Of a DNA stretch of 64,000 bases, positions 35,001-46,410 are shown one piece after another. The stretch spans positions 214,256,645 through 214,320,644 of the forward strand of contig JAUMIR010000005.1 of assembly GCA_030847615.1 (NCBI GenBank), given 5' to 3'. Source of the stretch: Gambelia wislizenii (Eukaryota > Chordata > Lepidosauria > Squamata > Crotaphytidae). The position numbers were made by a program, and so were the translations under genes. Position 1 is the first letter of the stretch, and every line of letters starts with the position of its first letter. The notes under the pieces are model-generated. The model was not told the DNA's origin, searched no databases, and saw only the letters and a list, made by a program, of their open reading frames with translations.

Positions 35001-35635
35001 GTTTAAGGTAGAAAGGTTGGATAGAGGAATAGATTCTGGGGAGTACGGGCAATAATTACCAGTCCTGAAGAGCAGAGATTCGTGCAGAGGAGAAGACTGA
35101 CTTGGAGCTTACAGTGATCTGATAGTGATGGTGTCTTAACTGTAGCACACACACTGCTATTGTTTGGGGACTAATATTTATACCCAATTTCATATTTTGA
35201 AGAGGTGTCGGAGTGTCGAACAAATCTTAGATGGGTTTCACACCACTGAACAAAGGAAACTGTGACTTTGCTAATTGTTAATGGCTGAGGTATTAGAATT
35301 ACTGGGTTTATAACAACCCTCATATTGTGGGATAGGAACGGTGCAAGGAGAGGCGTTCTGGAATAATGGGGGTTCTAGTCACTTGTTTGTGATGGCTGAC
35401 TCATTGCCAATGCTCCCAAGATGGGATTAGCACATACCTTGTTGATGGCTTTGCTTATTAGGGGCTTCACTTAATTCTATTTTGGGTGGGTCTGCCAGTA
35501 GTTTTCCATGACACCTTCATTTAGGTCCTGGTGACCTCCACCTGAATGCACTTCTGGTCTACCCTGGTCTACTAGACCTCATGAAATGTCTAATTATTGT
35601 CAATTTATGAAATATTATAGGTAGGGGGTGTAAAT
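35000..35635. other. Block of unknown origin inside DIRS copy 2
   Basis: About 630 bases between the RT motif and the RNase H start in which I find no DIRS coding homology. It contains a TATTTATA stretch. Possibly an inserted element, possibly divergent DIRS sequence. Confidence 0.4.
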
Positions 35636-36257
35636 AGCAGTAACAACACTTTACAACAGATGCAAGCCTGTCAGGTTGGGGGGCACTTTGCAAACAATTT
35701 GACAGCTCAAGGTTTCTGTACGGCTCAAGGTTTCTGGAATGCATCAGACAAAAAATGGAACTTTTTTTTTTAACTGAAAGCAGTGCAACTAGCTCTGCTC
35801 AAATTTGTATCGCTGGTGCACTGTTTGGACAGACAATATGACAGTCAGAGCTTACATCTCAAATCAAGGTGGTTTGCAATCAATTCCTTTGATCTTGGAG
35901 TTGAACAAGTTGTTCCAATGGACGTAGGAGAGCCTCAGTTCAATATCAGCAGTTTATTTGAAAGGGAAGTTGAACATTCAAGCAGATTACTTAAGCCAGA
36001 ACAAGATATATCCAGGGGAATGGATGTTGCATATGGAGGTGTTTCAACATTTGAACAGTTTGTTAGGGCAATTTCAGACAGACTTATTTGCATCTGTCAG
36101 AAATACTAGACTAAGAAGATTCTTTTCAATAGATGGAAGCAGAGGTGCAGAGAAACACAATGCTCTAGTGGTGCATTGGCTGGTTGGTTGCCATTATGCC
36201 TTTCTGCCAATTCAAATTATACAAAAAGTGCTGGTCAAAGTACAGCTAGAGAGAGCA
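35636..36257 (+). pseudogene. DIRS copy 2 RNase H and following domain
   Basis: Begins with the coding trace TTDASLSGWGALC (35641 onward) and later shows LNIQADYLSQNK, the RNase H C-terminal Asp motif. DLFASVRN, HWLVGCHYAFLPIQIIQKVL and LVKVQLERA follow, the block after RNase H in copy 1. Several frameshifts. Confidence 0.8.
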
Positions 36258-36345
36258 CATCCCAAGAATGAGAAGTTGTACTTACTATGAATGTTCATTC
36301 TGGGATGGCAGGAGGAATAATCTACACTGCCCTTGGGCAATTTTT
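36258..36345 (+). repeat. DIRS copy 2 internal complementary region
   Basis: CATCCCAAGAA complements the left tip. GAGAAGTTGTACTTACTATG followed by AATGTTCATTCTGGGATGG complements the right tip at 36610-36655. Confidence 0.8.
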
Positions 36346-36372
36346 TTTAAAAGGCATGGGGGGCTATAGGTA

Positions 36373-36450
36373 CATTTGGCCCTCTGTATTCATGGATTTG
36401 GTATCCACAGATTTCACCATCTACGGCTTGAAAATATTAAAAAAGAAAAG
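36373..36450 (+). mobile_element. Tigger-like MITE fragment
   Basis: CATTTGGCCCTCTGTATTCA follows a TA, then 'cggcttgaaaatatt' as in 1790-2019. Only one end is present. It lies within the right part of DIRS copy 2. Confidence 0.65.
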
Positions 36451-36655
36451 GAGACAGGGCAGACTGAGGTGAATGGTATGGTCAGGGCTAGATAATAAAT
36501 CTGGCTGGGAGGGAAGGAGTCTTAACAGATCAAATGGAAAAAGACTGTGGACTCCTGCCTAGTCGGGTTGGCATGCAGGGATGAAACCCAACAGTGGTGG
36601 ATTGCTCCTTCTGCCATTCCAGAATGAACATTAATGGTAAGTACAACTTCTCATT

Positions 36656-37482
36656 TTTCTTCTTCAAATACTTCCCTTGTATTTCCAAATACAGGATTTC
36701 TCAGTAACTTAAATTTGTGTATGTATAATCTTGCAGTTTATTCTAGAATGAAATATGTTTTAAAAATTAAAATTTCATGAAACTATGGAATTTTATAGCA
36801 GATAACATCAAATATGTTGGCCTAAGATGCTGTAAAAATACAACCGTTGACACTAAGTTGGAATTTTTCTGATGTGTTATAAGAATGCAGACTGGTCATA
36901 TAAAACTTTCCTCCTTTTAGAGGGAAATTTATCTGTCTTCTGTCAATTCCTTTTGATGCACTAAAGCCTTCATAAGGTTTTTACCTTGTCAACTCCAGAA
37001 GGTGAAAATTTAGGGGAAGGGGGGCATATTAATGCACCGACAGCTCCTATTTATCATGTCAGAGGGAAATCTGAAGAATGAATATATTCTGTGCCAGGGA
37101 TACCAACGATTACTACATGAAATGTAGCAAATAAAAATGAACTGATACTTTTGGCCTTTAAAATTTGCAACAAGAGCCAATAACCAAATAGAATTATTTT
37201 CAAGAAACTGCAAGGCTGACTAGTTTCTTTATGTCAACTACCTTTTTAGATGTCTTGCTTTGTTCTTTGACGTTATTAGATAATGCTTGAGCTTAATTGG
37301 GGACAAAAATGCCAGGTTTTCATGTGGTCACAGAACCAGTTTTAAAAATATGTTTGAATGTATCATTCCATCTGATTATGTCTTCTTAGGTCACATTTTA
37401 TTCCTAGGCAGGAACTTGGCATCTCTGTAAATTAATACGTAGGCCTAACATTCATCTATTAATATGTCTATTCCCCTTCTCA
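36656..37482. other. Intergenic, nothing recognised
   Basis: AT-rich sequence without recognisable features. Confidence 0.4.
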
Positions 37483-37489
37483 GTGGGAA

Positions 37490-37538
37490 TGGATACCACC
37501 CCTACCCGATTGTTTTTAGCAGAGGGGTGGGGTAGAAA

Positions 37539-37570
<32 letters not shown>
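37490..37570 (+). mobile_element. L2-type LINE 3' tail with (ATT)n
   Basis: 'accacccctacccgattgtt' then 'agaggggtggggtagaaata' and (ATT)n from 37539. This parallels 59708-59776, where the same tail follows L2 coding sequence. Only the last about 80 bases are recognised. Confidence 0.65.
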
Positions 37571-37572
<2 letters not shown>

Positions 37573-38703
37573 TGTGTATCTACCAACAGGATGCTGACTC
37601 TTTCACAGATACAGGATATTCTTCATGCAGTTTTTTCCCCACTAGCTTACCAAATCTATATTTGGGTTCCCTGTTGCTAGACCTGCCACTTTATTTAACG
37701 TTATTTCTTAAACCATGGGTGAACCCAAGGGATAGCTATATCAAATAATTCCATTGTTTCCATAGAAACATGTCTTTCAAAAAAGGAAAAGCCATCTTTT
37801 TAAAAAATTAACAAGCTGCTGAAACAAATGATGGTGAATGCTGCATAAAACATTTTTTTTAAAAGGTGTTTGGCATCTACTGGGATTCTTTCTGCTGTTC
37901 GGGAGCATTTTGTCTTCCTGAACTAGCAGCAAAGTCTTTCCAGCCTCTGTGCAGTCCTTTGGGATTTTCTGCTTATTTTAACAGGGCCCAAACTAAACAG
38001 CCGCTCCTTTCTGAAGTATGTTTAGTTGCCATAGAAACAATGATATAAGTGGCATGGATATCTCTAACCTCTGCTTTGAAAGCAAAGCATACAGCTGCTT
38101 AATATGGAATGGTCTGAAAGTCAGGCACAGGATGGAGAAGTAAGGGAATCTGGCCATAATATTTGCTGTTGCAGGAATGCCAGATGATGTGTCCAGTCTT
38201 CCTGCTTCCCCCCATTTATTCTGACATTTATTCTGTACAAGGTTGGCAGGCACTTAGGTGGATGTGGTTGAAAGCCCACTTATTTTTACCAGATTACTTG
38301 TCTGTGAAAGCAGCAAACTTTCAACAAGCTGGCCAGAGTGCGCCCCCTTCCCCAGCCAGGCATTCTATCATTAATAATAGAGCCATTAATAACAACATGT
38401 AACAGGAACTAGTGACATACCCTTAATTAAAAGCAATCTGTAATAAATATGGTATGGGGCAATCTAAAATAAATTAGGGAGATTATGTCTTGTATCCCAC
38501 AGTGCCTAAAGATACCAGAAGGATATTGGAAAAAAAATGCATGAATGGGATTTCAGATATGAGCTCTCCAAATTGCAACAACTGTAGGCCCAGTTTGTAT
38601 TTAGCAAGGAGTAAATCACATTGGATACAGGGAACAGGGAAATAAATAAACATGTAGTATTGTTCTGTTAAGTTATCCCAAGAACTCACTTTAAACTCTG
38701 ATT
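37571..38703. other. Intergenic, nothing recognised
   Basis: No feature recognised between the L2 tail and the next DIRS element. Confidence 0.4.
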
Positions 38704-38852
38704 TTTCTTCATCGTCTCTGTGCCATCACACAAATGGGTTTTTGTGCCTGAACAGAGACCCTAGTAGAATGCTCTAGGACTGAACAGAGACACAGAAGTT
38801 CAAAATGGTGACTCTACATTCCATCTTGTTATTCCTTTGCAAAGGTGATTGG

Positions 38853-39336
38853 TTGGGCACCACAATTCAGGAAGGATACTGAGAAGCTGGAACATGTCCA
38901 AAGGAGGGCGACCAGGATGGTGGGAGGTCTGGAAGCCATGCCCTATGAGGACCAGCTTAGGGAGCTGGGAGATGTTTAGTCTGGAGAAGAGAAGGTTAAG
39001 AGGTGACATGATAGCCATGTTTAAATATTTGAAGGGATATCATACTGAGGATGGGGCAAGCTTGTTTTCTGTGGCTCTAGAGACGGGGACATGGAGCAAT
39101 GGGTTCAAACTCAGGAAAAGAGATTCCTTCTAAACATTAGGAAGAACTTCCTGACAGTAAGAGCTGTTTGGAAGTGGAATACACTGCCTTGTAGTGTGGT
39201 GGAGTCTCCTTCTTTGGAGGTTTTTAAACTGAGGCTGGATGGCCATCTGTCAGGAATGCTTTGATTGTGTATTCCTGCATGGCAGGGGGTTGGGTTGGAT
39301 GCCCCTTGTGGTCTCTTCCAACTCTATGATTCTATG
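38853..39336 (+). mobile_element. CR1 LINE 3' end inserted in DIRS copy 3
   Basis: Nearly 480 bases of the CR1 3' region: 'gggcaccacaattcaggaag', 'aggagggcgaccaggatggt', 'ttaggaagaacttcctgaca', ending TTCCAACTCTATGATTCTAT. DIRS RT sequence (WFASIDLQDTYFHI) resumes immediately after it. Confidence 0.93.
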
Positions 39337-39590
39337 GTTTGCCTCAATAGACCTCCAGGACACTTATTTCCACATCAGCAACCACTTGCAGCACTGCAAG
39401 TTCCTCCGGTTTGCCACAAGGAAAGACCTCTAACAATACAAGGTCCACCCCTTCAGTCTCTCAACAGCACCAATGGCCTTCATGAAGTGTATGGCAGTAG
39501 TAGTCTCTTTCCTCACAACAGAGTACACATTTACCCTTACTTGTACACTTGGCTTATGGTGATGTCCTGCAAGGACAAACTGTACCAAGA
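39337..39590 (+). pseudogene. DIRS copy 3 reverse transcriptase fragment
   Basis: WFASIDLQDTYFHISNHLQH, then after a stop HPFSLSTAPMAFMKCMAVVV. These correspond to the WFASIDLKDAYFHI and LPFG...FTKCMAVV blocks of copy 1. The catalytic YIDD box is degraded. Confidence 0.88.
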
Positions 39591-39849
39591 CATGAGGACT
39601 TGAGTCTCAGTGTCAACCCCTAGAAGTCTGTCTTGGAACCAAAAGGCTGATTTTGTTGGGGTGACATTAGACTCCATTATAGGAAGAACATACCTGCCAC
39701 TCAACAGGGCAGAAGTACTTCGGGACACAGATCCATGATGATCTGCTGCAACTATACAGAGACTTCTTGGCCTCATGGCTGTGATAACAGCAGTTACTTA
39801 TCTGGCACAATTCAAATTTAGGCCCCTCCAGCATTGGTTCCTCAGACAT

Positions 39850-40730
39850 TTCAATCCTCTGCAAGATCACCAATGCAAGAGATTTACCCTACTTCTGTAT
39901 GCCCTCTGTTTTCTGCTGTAGTGGACAAGTCTTCACAATCTCCAGTCTGGCATGCCATTCAAGTCTCCATAACCATTCTGCATGGTCACTACCAATGCCT
40001 CAATGATAAGTTGGGGAGAGCATTGCGGACACGTGACTGTCCAAAGGTCACCAGTTGTGCCATGAGGCTCATCCACATCAGTGCAGGGGAACATAGTCCA
40101 GACCACAGTGGAAAACACTACCATTGTTTGTTATTTCAGCAAATAAGGGGGTACTCACTCTACAATGTTGCTCAATCTTACCATTCACTTTTGGACCTGG
40201 GGTGCCACAAGAGCCATTCATCCCATAGCGATCCACCTTGCCAACATGGATAACCCTTTGGCACACTCTCTTAATGGGGCCTGTATTCTCCAGCACAAAC
40301 AGTCCCTATCTTGCCAAGCCTTTCAGATCATAACTGCAACTTGGGATACTCCCGTTATTGATCTGTTGGCAACAACGACCAACAAAAAGTGCAATCAACA
40401 AAAAGTGCTTCTGCTGCAGGGCAGGAATGGGAATATGCCCACTTGGGGATGCATTCCTGTTCAACTGGTCAGGGTGCCTTGTGTACCTGTTCCCTCCTTT
40501 CTCACTACTAGGGAAAGTCATAGTGAAACTGGGCAGGGACAGGTCTGATGCAATGTTAGTAGCACCATACTGGCCTAGACAACCATGGTTCTCTCCTCTT
40601 CTCTGCCTGTTCAGAGGTCACCGCCTCATCCTTCCTCCATGCCCGGATCTCCTCCTGCACTCTCACAGATGGGTACTCCATCCAGATGCCAAGATGTTGA
40701 AGTTGGCAGGTTGGAGGATAATTCATTGAA
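39850..40730 (+). pseudogene. DIRS copy 3 RNase H and following domain
   Basis: In mixed frames: VTTNASMISWGEHCG (the Asp is replaced by Asn), TTIVCYFSK, and IHLANMDNPLAHSLNG. Then DLLATTTNKK, FNWSGCLVYLFPPFSLLGKV and PYWPRQPWFSPLL, matching the post-RNase H block of copy 1. Confidence 0.82.
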
Positions 40731-40899
40731 CTTGCCTAAATTGGAAGCTGTCTTATAAACATCACAAAAAGATCTACCAAATGCTCATATGACTATAAAT
40801 GGAGACACTTCTGTTCATTTGTGGCTTCTAGGTCTGAGCAATATTCTTTGGCCAAAGTTTCTATAGTCCTGCATTTTTATTACATCTTAAAGAGCAGGG

Positions 40900-41777
40900 G
40901 CTCATGTTGAAAGTGTAGCTGATGGCCATTGTGGCTCGTTAACCAATGTCTCCATCGTCTGCCACATTTTGTTCCAACCTGGTGGTGAAGAAGTTCATGA
41001 AGGGCTTAGTGCACCTCTGCCTGCCTGTTTCAGCCCCAACACCACCATGGTCAATCTCATTGGTTCTGTCTCAACTGATGCGCAGGGCCTTTAAGCCCTT
41101 CACATTGATAAATGAGCATCTAATGACTTTGAAGGTGCTTTTCCTTGTTGCAATCACTTCAGCTCATTGAGCAGAAGAGCTTGCGGATCTTAGATGTTAT
41201 GAACCTTGCCTTTCATCTTGACTAAGTAGTCTTATGTCTTGATGTTACATTCCTTCCTAAGATTGTCTCTCAAGTTCACCTGAATCAGGACATAATGTTG
41301 CCTACATTCCATCCACAGCCATCAACACCTTTGGAGAGATCATTGCACTCTTTGGATGTCTGTCAGGTGTTAGCCTTTAATGTACAACATAAGGTACAAC
41401 ATAAATGTCCAATTGACTTTTTGTCTGTTACAGTGGGCATAAGAAAGGAGAACAAGTCTCATCCCAGCATCTTTCCAAATAGGTTGTGGAGACTATATGC
41501 CTTGCTTATGAACTTACATCTCAATTTGTTCATGCAGGCCTTAGGGTCCACTCTATGAGGGCCCTGATGTCTTCTGCAGCTCTGCTATGAGGTGTACCAC
41601 TACCTGAACTGTGGAAAGCTGCCACATGGTCTCAACCATCAACATCCACTTAGCACTACAGGCTGGGCTGCAGAGCAAGAGCTGACACTTGTTTTGGCCA
41701 TGCTGTTCTTTCCTCCATTATGCAGTGGCCTGACCCACCATCCTATGATAAGGATTGCAGCCACCCATTTGTCTGAG
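40900..41777 (+). pseudogene. DIRS copy 3 tyrosine recombinase
   Basis: KFMKGLVHL and SLVLSQLMRRAFKPF match the recombinase of copy 1. HSMRALMSSAALL and WHYRLG carry the His-x-x-Arg box and the Tyr. Many frameshifts. Confidence 0.82.
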
Positions 41778-41858
41778 GCATGGAGACCATGAAGAAGATG
41801 AACAGGTTGCTTACCTGTGACTGTGGTTCTTCACGTGGTCATCTGTGCCCTCACACAA
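41778..41858 (+). repeat. DIRS copy 3 internal complementary region
   Basis: GAGACCATGAAGAA complements the left tip. GGTTGCTTACCTGTGACTGT and the GTGGTCATCTGTGCCC stretch complement the right tip at 42040-42107. Confidence 0.82.
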
Positions 41859-42228
41859 CCCTATTTCCCCTCTTTTCCAGGTCTCTATTAATTTTTTTCT
41901 ACCAGACTTTGAAACTGAGGGGATGGTAGCTTGGCAGGCTTAGGACATGAACAGCAGCTGGGACATGAACAGTAGGGGTTCCCGCCAAGCTACTCAGCGC
42001 TAGAACTTTCTGATAGGTTCTCTGTGAAGGTGTGAAAACCCATTTGAGTGAGGGTACAGATGGTCACTTGAAGAGCCACAGTTAAAGGTAAGCAATCTGT
42101 TCTTCATTTACACCAGGGTTAGGCAAACTCTAGGGGTGTGGGAGTACATGCTTTCCCTCAGGACCCTCCTCTAAATAAAACAGTAAGTAACAGGAGGGGC
42201 AGAGAATTTGATTGTCTGCTCAAACAAA

Positions 42229-42268
42229 GTGTGTGTGTGTGTGTGTGTGTGTGCATACCCCCCCCCCC
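42229..42268 (+). repeat. (GT)n followed by poly(C)
   Basis: About 12 GT units, a short CATA, then 11 consecutive C. Confidence 0.9.
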
Positions 42269-42269
42269 A

Positions 42270-42620
42270 GTTTTGGGGTTATGTCCAGTCATGATTTGGC
42301 AGGGACAGTCCAGATCAATCCACTGTTGTTCCACTTTTCAGCTGCTTTTAAAATGTCCTGGTTTTCTCTCTTCTTCCCAATTTCTTGCTTACTTAATTTG
42401 GTGCAAACTGAGTTCAAAATGCAATTAATTCAGCAGAGGGGAGAGGAGAGGAGGGGGTGGAAAATTGTCCTTCCCAGTATGTTCAGGCAAAGGCAACTGC
42501 TGCAGCCTCACTTAGCTTGTATGTTCTTCCTTATTAATAACTTTTGCCATCTTGACCACACTGATATTGCTTGACCACACATGTCCCAGTTTTCATCTGA
42601 GAAAGGTCGGAGGACATGGT
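42270..42620 (+). repeat. Unclassified interspersed repeat, copy A
   Basis: Similar along its length to the reverse complement of 53020-53395. Shared blocks include CAGCTGCTTTTAAAATGTCC, ATTAATAACTTTTG followed by CATCTTGACCACACTG, and 'gtcctagttttcat'-type sequence. No coding homology or terminal repeat was recognised. Confidence 0.7.
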
Positions 42621-43034
42621 GTAGGGAGATCTTGTTTTAGAGCAAGATCACAGCCCCTGGAGGCACAGTTCTCCATGAGTGGGGAGAAAGATGGTGCTGT
42701 ATTGTCCTCCCCACACACTCCGGAGCTGCATAAATGGCCTTAGGGGGCTGCCTACAGTCCATGGGTCACTCACCTTTACATATTCAGGGGATGAAAGGCT
42801 GGTGTTGAAATGAACATCAATAATTCTTATTATATATTTTACTCTGGATGTAAACAGTTTCAATATAATCATAATTCATAATTTCAGTGCTGGAATTTTC
42901 AGTGCCATACTGTGATCAGTGAGAGTCCCAGGACAACCAATTATGTGCGGTTCCAGATTCTTTGTATAGTTAGGTTTGATTTTTCTCTGCAAGAAGTAGT
43001 CACATGGATCTGCTTTCACATTAGACCATAGACC

Positions 43035-43143
43035 AGTCTTTCCAAATCTGGTGCCCCTCCAGATATTTTGGAATATACCCCCCCCCACAGCTGGATGTTG
43101 TAATGCAGCATCTTTGAAGAGCACCATATTGGGAAAGGCTGCC
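43035..43143. mobile_element. Short hAT-like MITE
   Basis: CTTTCCAAATCTGGTGCCC at the left and GAGCACCATATTGGGAAAGG at the right are inverted copies. A run of nine C interrupts the body. Confidence 0.55.
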
Positions 43144-43619
43144 ATAAACATTTGTAAAAACCTCCCCTCATTTGGCTTTCTTCTCTCTTTTTAGACAATT
43201 TTTCTATAAGTGGCAGTGTTCTGTTCCTGGGATTTCTCCAGCAGACAGGACCATTGTCTATTGCTGCCTGTGGGAGGTATTAGAAAAGAATGAGCAAGGC
43301 CAGTGTGCTGTCGCTACATCCATCACAGGAGGATATAAGGCATAGGCTGGCAGGAATTTCTAGCTGGTTATTCTAAAGACTAGGGGCGGGGGGAAGGAAC
43401 AATATTTCCATGGTCCCTCAATGATGTTGCCATAGTTTTGGGGTTTAGCTGGGGTTAAAATGTGCTTGGGGACAGTGATTAAGAAGTGCCTTGGACTCAT
43501 AAGGACACAAACTGTGGCTCACTTTTACAGCACAGTCTTCTCTATGACGTAAACTTCATTATATTCAGTTGAGAGATATTTTAAGTAAGATACTCCTAGG
43601 TAAGTGCATAGATGACTAC

Positions 43620-43855
43620 AGTGCCAGTGTGACATAGTAGTTTGAGTGCTGGATGATGACCTTGGAGACCAGGGTTCGAATCCCTGCTCAGCCATGGAAA
43701 CCCACTTGGTGACCTTGGCCAAATCACATTCTCTCAGCCCCAGAGGAAGGCAATGCCAAAGCCCCTCTGAGCAAGTTCTGCCAAGAAAACAGATTCAGCT
43801 TATGGTCACCATAAGTCAGAAATGATTTGAAGGCAAACAACAACAACAACAACAT
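43620..43855 (+). mobile_element. tRNA-derived CORE-SINE (MIR-like)
   Basis: B box GGGTTCGAATCCC, CORE block GGTGACCTTGGCCAAATCAC, tail 'aaatgatttgaaggcaaaca' and (CAA)n. The intact B box could make a scanner call a tRNA, but no cloverleaf continues. Confidence 0.9.
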
Positions 43856-46410
43856 TTGCTTGAAGAAACCGCAGGGCTAGACTTACCATTAGGCAGAAGG
43901 AGACAACTTCTTTAGGAATCCATGGCTGTTTCTCTGTTGTTCTTCTTTATTGGACATGTGCTACTGGGTGTGGCACAAGGTCTCTCCCTGTCAACTAGCC
44001 TGTTGCCCTCAGGCACGGAGGAAAAGAGTGTCTGCAGTGTTGAAGTAAAAGCCACTTAGGAGCTTACTTCCTTTCTATATGCCAAGTTTCTCTCTCTCCG
44101 TCTCTCTCTAAGGGGAGAGAAGTTTGTCTTTTGCCTCATGAAGCAACAGGATTTGCATTAGGCCAGGGAGGCTAGTTTTCTTTGAAGCTATAAAGTATTT
44201 ATTAGCTGTGGATGTATATCTTGCTACATAAAAACTAAAGTTCCTATGTAAACTAATTTATTGGATTAAAATGATTTTATGCGTTGCTATTTACCTCACC
44301 TTTGAGCAACTGTAACCTGACGGAACTAACTGAACAATTTTTATAAAGGTTATACCTTGATGAACAATATGTTGTGGCGTGTGTGTTTTTAACCAGAACA
44401 ACTTGAAGCTTAGTTTCTATTTTTATGGGATTTGTTGTACATAATATTATTTCTCCAGCAGAGGGCAGAGCTAACCTACGTTTTAAGTTAATATAACTTT
44501 ATTGCTGTTCATATAAGAGGCAAGGATGTGTACTTTTTGGTTGTGGGGAGGAATAAACGTTTCTCCTGTGTATTCATGCACACAGTGTGTAGGCTGCCCC
44601 AGTTTTGCTGCCTGAGGTGAAGAACAAGCTGGTATTTCCCTGCCCATCTCCCACTTGCAGAAATCAACCAGAAAGATTGTTGACTATTTCTAAAGGTAGG
44701 ATAGCATCATTCACCATACATGCAAGCAAGAGGGTAGTGTGTGGAGGTTGTGGAGCTGAGGGCAGGCCAGAGGTACACACAGCTTTGATTTCCTGGACTC
44801 CAGGATATGTTCGCTGTGGTGCTGTTTGCTACACCTTAGGGCAGGGGTGGGCAACAGCTCTTTCCGAAGAAGGCCCCACTGTCCCATACACCCACTATTT
44901 TGGGCTCCCATACTCATCATGCTGAAAATGTAGTTAGGAGCCTAAACATTGGAAGTCATGGCCCTAGGGTTCTTCAGGGTTATGACTGGACATTTCACCC
45001 CCTCCCTCCACACACACACTTTTTGGCAGGAACCTCTTTTAAGTCAGGGATGACTCTCTCCCCTCAAACTGGAAGTAACTATAACAATCCAGGGCTGCAT
45101 GAAAATGGACCCAAATGGCCAAGTGTGCCCCCTGGAGGCTTGTAGAGGTGTCACTGGCCTTTTTTATCCCCCCTCCCAAATTGGGGTTGGATGTCTAAAT
45201 TATCCCAGGATTCCTCTAACTCTTGTAGCTATTTTCTGAAATGTATTGAAATAAGACTTTATACTGACATTTTTTTCACAGAGGAGACTAAAGTTTAATC
45301 AATGTAGCTTGTTATGAAATGCATACATTCCAAACTAGGAGGGCTTAAAACTAGGGCCTTTTCCTATATAATATTCATGTACTGTAAATCTTGTTGGTAC
45401 CTGGTGAACTGAGACTGAAGTGACAAGAGTCAGATCATATGATTCTGATGGGCTGCTTGGAACTGATAGATAATTGGGCTAATGGATTAAACTTCAGCTG
45501 GCTAGCAGGCTCACATGGAGGGAAATGATCCTTAAGGTATGATGCTTCTTTACACCATGAAAGGCTTCAAAGATTGAAACCAGTATGGTGAAATGTAAGC
45601 ACAACAGCTAAATTAGTGCAAGAGGCTCAGGACCCATTAAGTATGTCTGCACTTCTCGATCACAGGTAAAAGATGAACACCTGTATTCTGAATCAGGTGA
45701 GGTTCCTTTGTTATCTTCAGGGGTACTGCAATAATCCTGTCTGGACTTTGGAGATCAGCATGGCAAGATCTGAGTTTTCTAAAAGAGGAGAAAGCCTCCT
45801 GATCCGGCACAGACAATTAAAAATCCCTATGATGGAGTAAAAAGACAGGAGGGTAAGAGGTCTAAGCTCTTTATATTTCCGTTTGTGTCAAAGATTACGA
45901 CATCAAATCTAATGGGAAAACCACAGTGAAACTAACAAACCATTTCAACTCTGTAAGATCCAGCTTGTACAGATGGTTATTCTTCATGTTATGTTTTTCG
46001 CATTCATATTCCAGGCCATTGGCCTTGGTCATTTTTTTTTTTGTTCTGTGAATGAAAAGATGGCAGCTGTATTCATGGAAGGACTCTTCCATGCAACTAT
46101 AGTATGCAGCTATGTTTTCATACAGGTAGATTCCATACATCTCTACACAGAAGAAAACCTCAAGTACTATCCTACAGCTACATGCCTGAGAGTGTTATTG
46201 AACTCATTTTGGCTTATGTCTGAGTAGACACATATTGGATTGTGCATATCTTTCAAAAAACAAAACAAAACCTTAGTCTTTGTTTCTGCTGTATTTGCCA
46301 AAATTGGGGTTAAATATCCACAAACTAAAATAATGCATATGAATAAGAGGTAACAACATCTGTGTATTTATATGGGGAAAACATGGCTTGAATATAAGTG
46401 GCAAATTTTA
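43856..46410. other. Intergenic, nothing firmly recognised
   Basis: No coding homology. A piece near 45610-45810 ('attctgaatcaggtgaggtt', 'gcaataatcctgtctggact') has the look of an old interspersed repeat, but I cannot name it. Confidence 0.35.

Larger units (their letters stand above)
32096..36655 (+). mobile_element. DIRS-type retrotransposon (copy 2, different family)
   Basis: The left end (GGGATGGCATGGAGGAGCAA) and right end are inverted copies over roughly 130 bases, including AGTCCACA with 'gatctgttaagactccttcc'. An internal complementary region at about 36258-36345 precedes the right repeat. RT and RNase H remnants lie between, but no tyrosine recombinase is visible. AT-rich and highly decayed. 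Its terminal sequences are not those of copy 1. Confidence 0.85.
38704..42107 (+). mobile_element. DIRS-type retrotransposon (copy 3), interrupted by CR1
   Basis: Left tip TTCTTCATCGTCTCTGTGCC with CACACAAATGGGTTTTTGTG. The right end carries the inverted equivalents and ends AGGTAAGCAATCTGTTCTTC. The internal complementary region is at 41778-41858. Related to copy 1: both internal complementary regions contain GACCATGAAGAAGATG and CAGGTTGCTTACCTGT. The gag region and RT N terminus are missing where the CR1 sits; RT tail, RNase H and recombinase remnants follow. Many stops. Confidence 0.88.

Noticed and set aside
43670..43690. Perfect pol III B box suggesting a tRNA gene
   Set aside because: The sequence continues into a CORE-SINE body and (CAA)n tail; no acceptor stem or cloverleaf can be formed.
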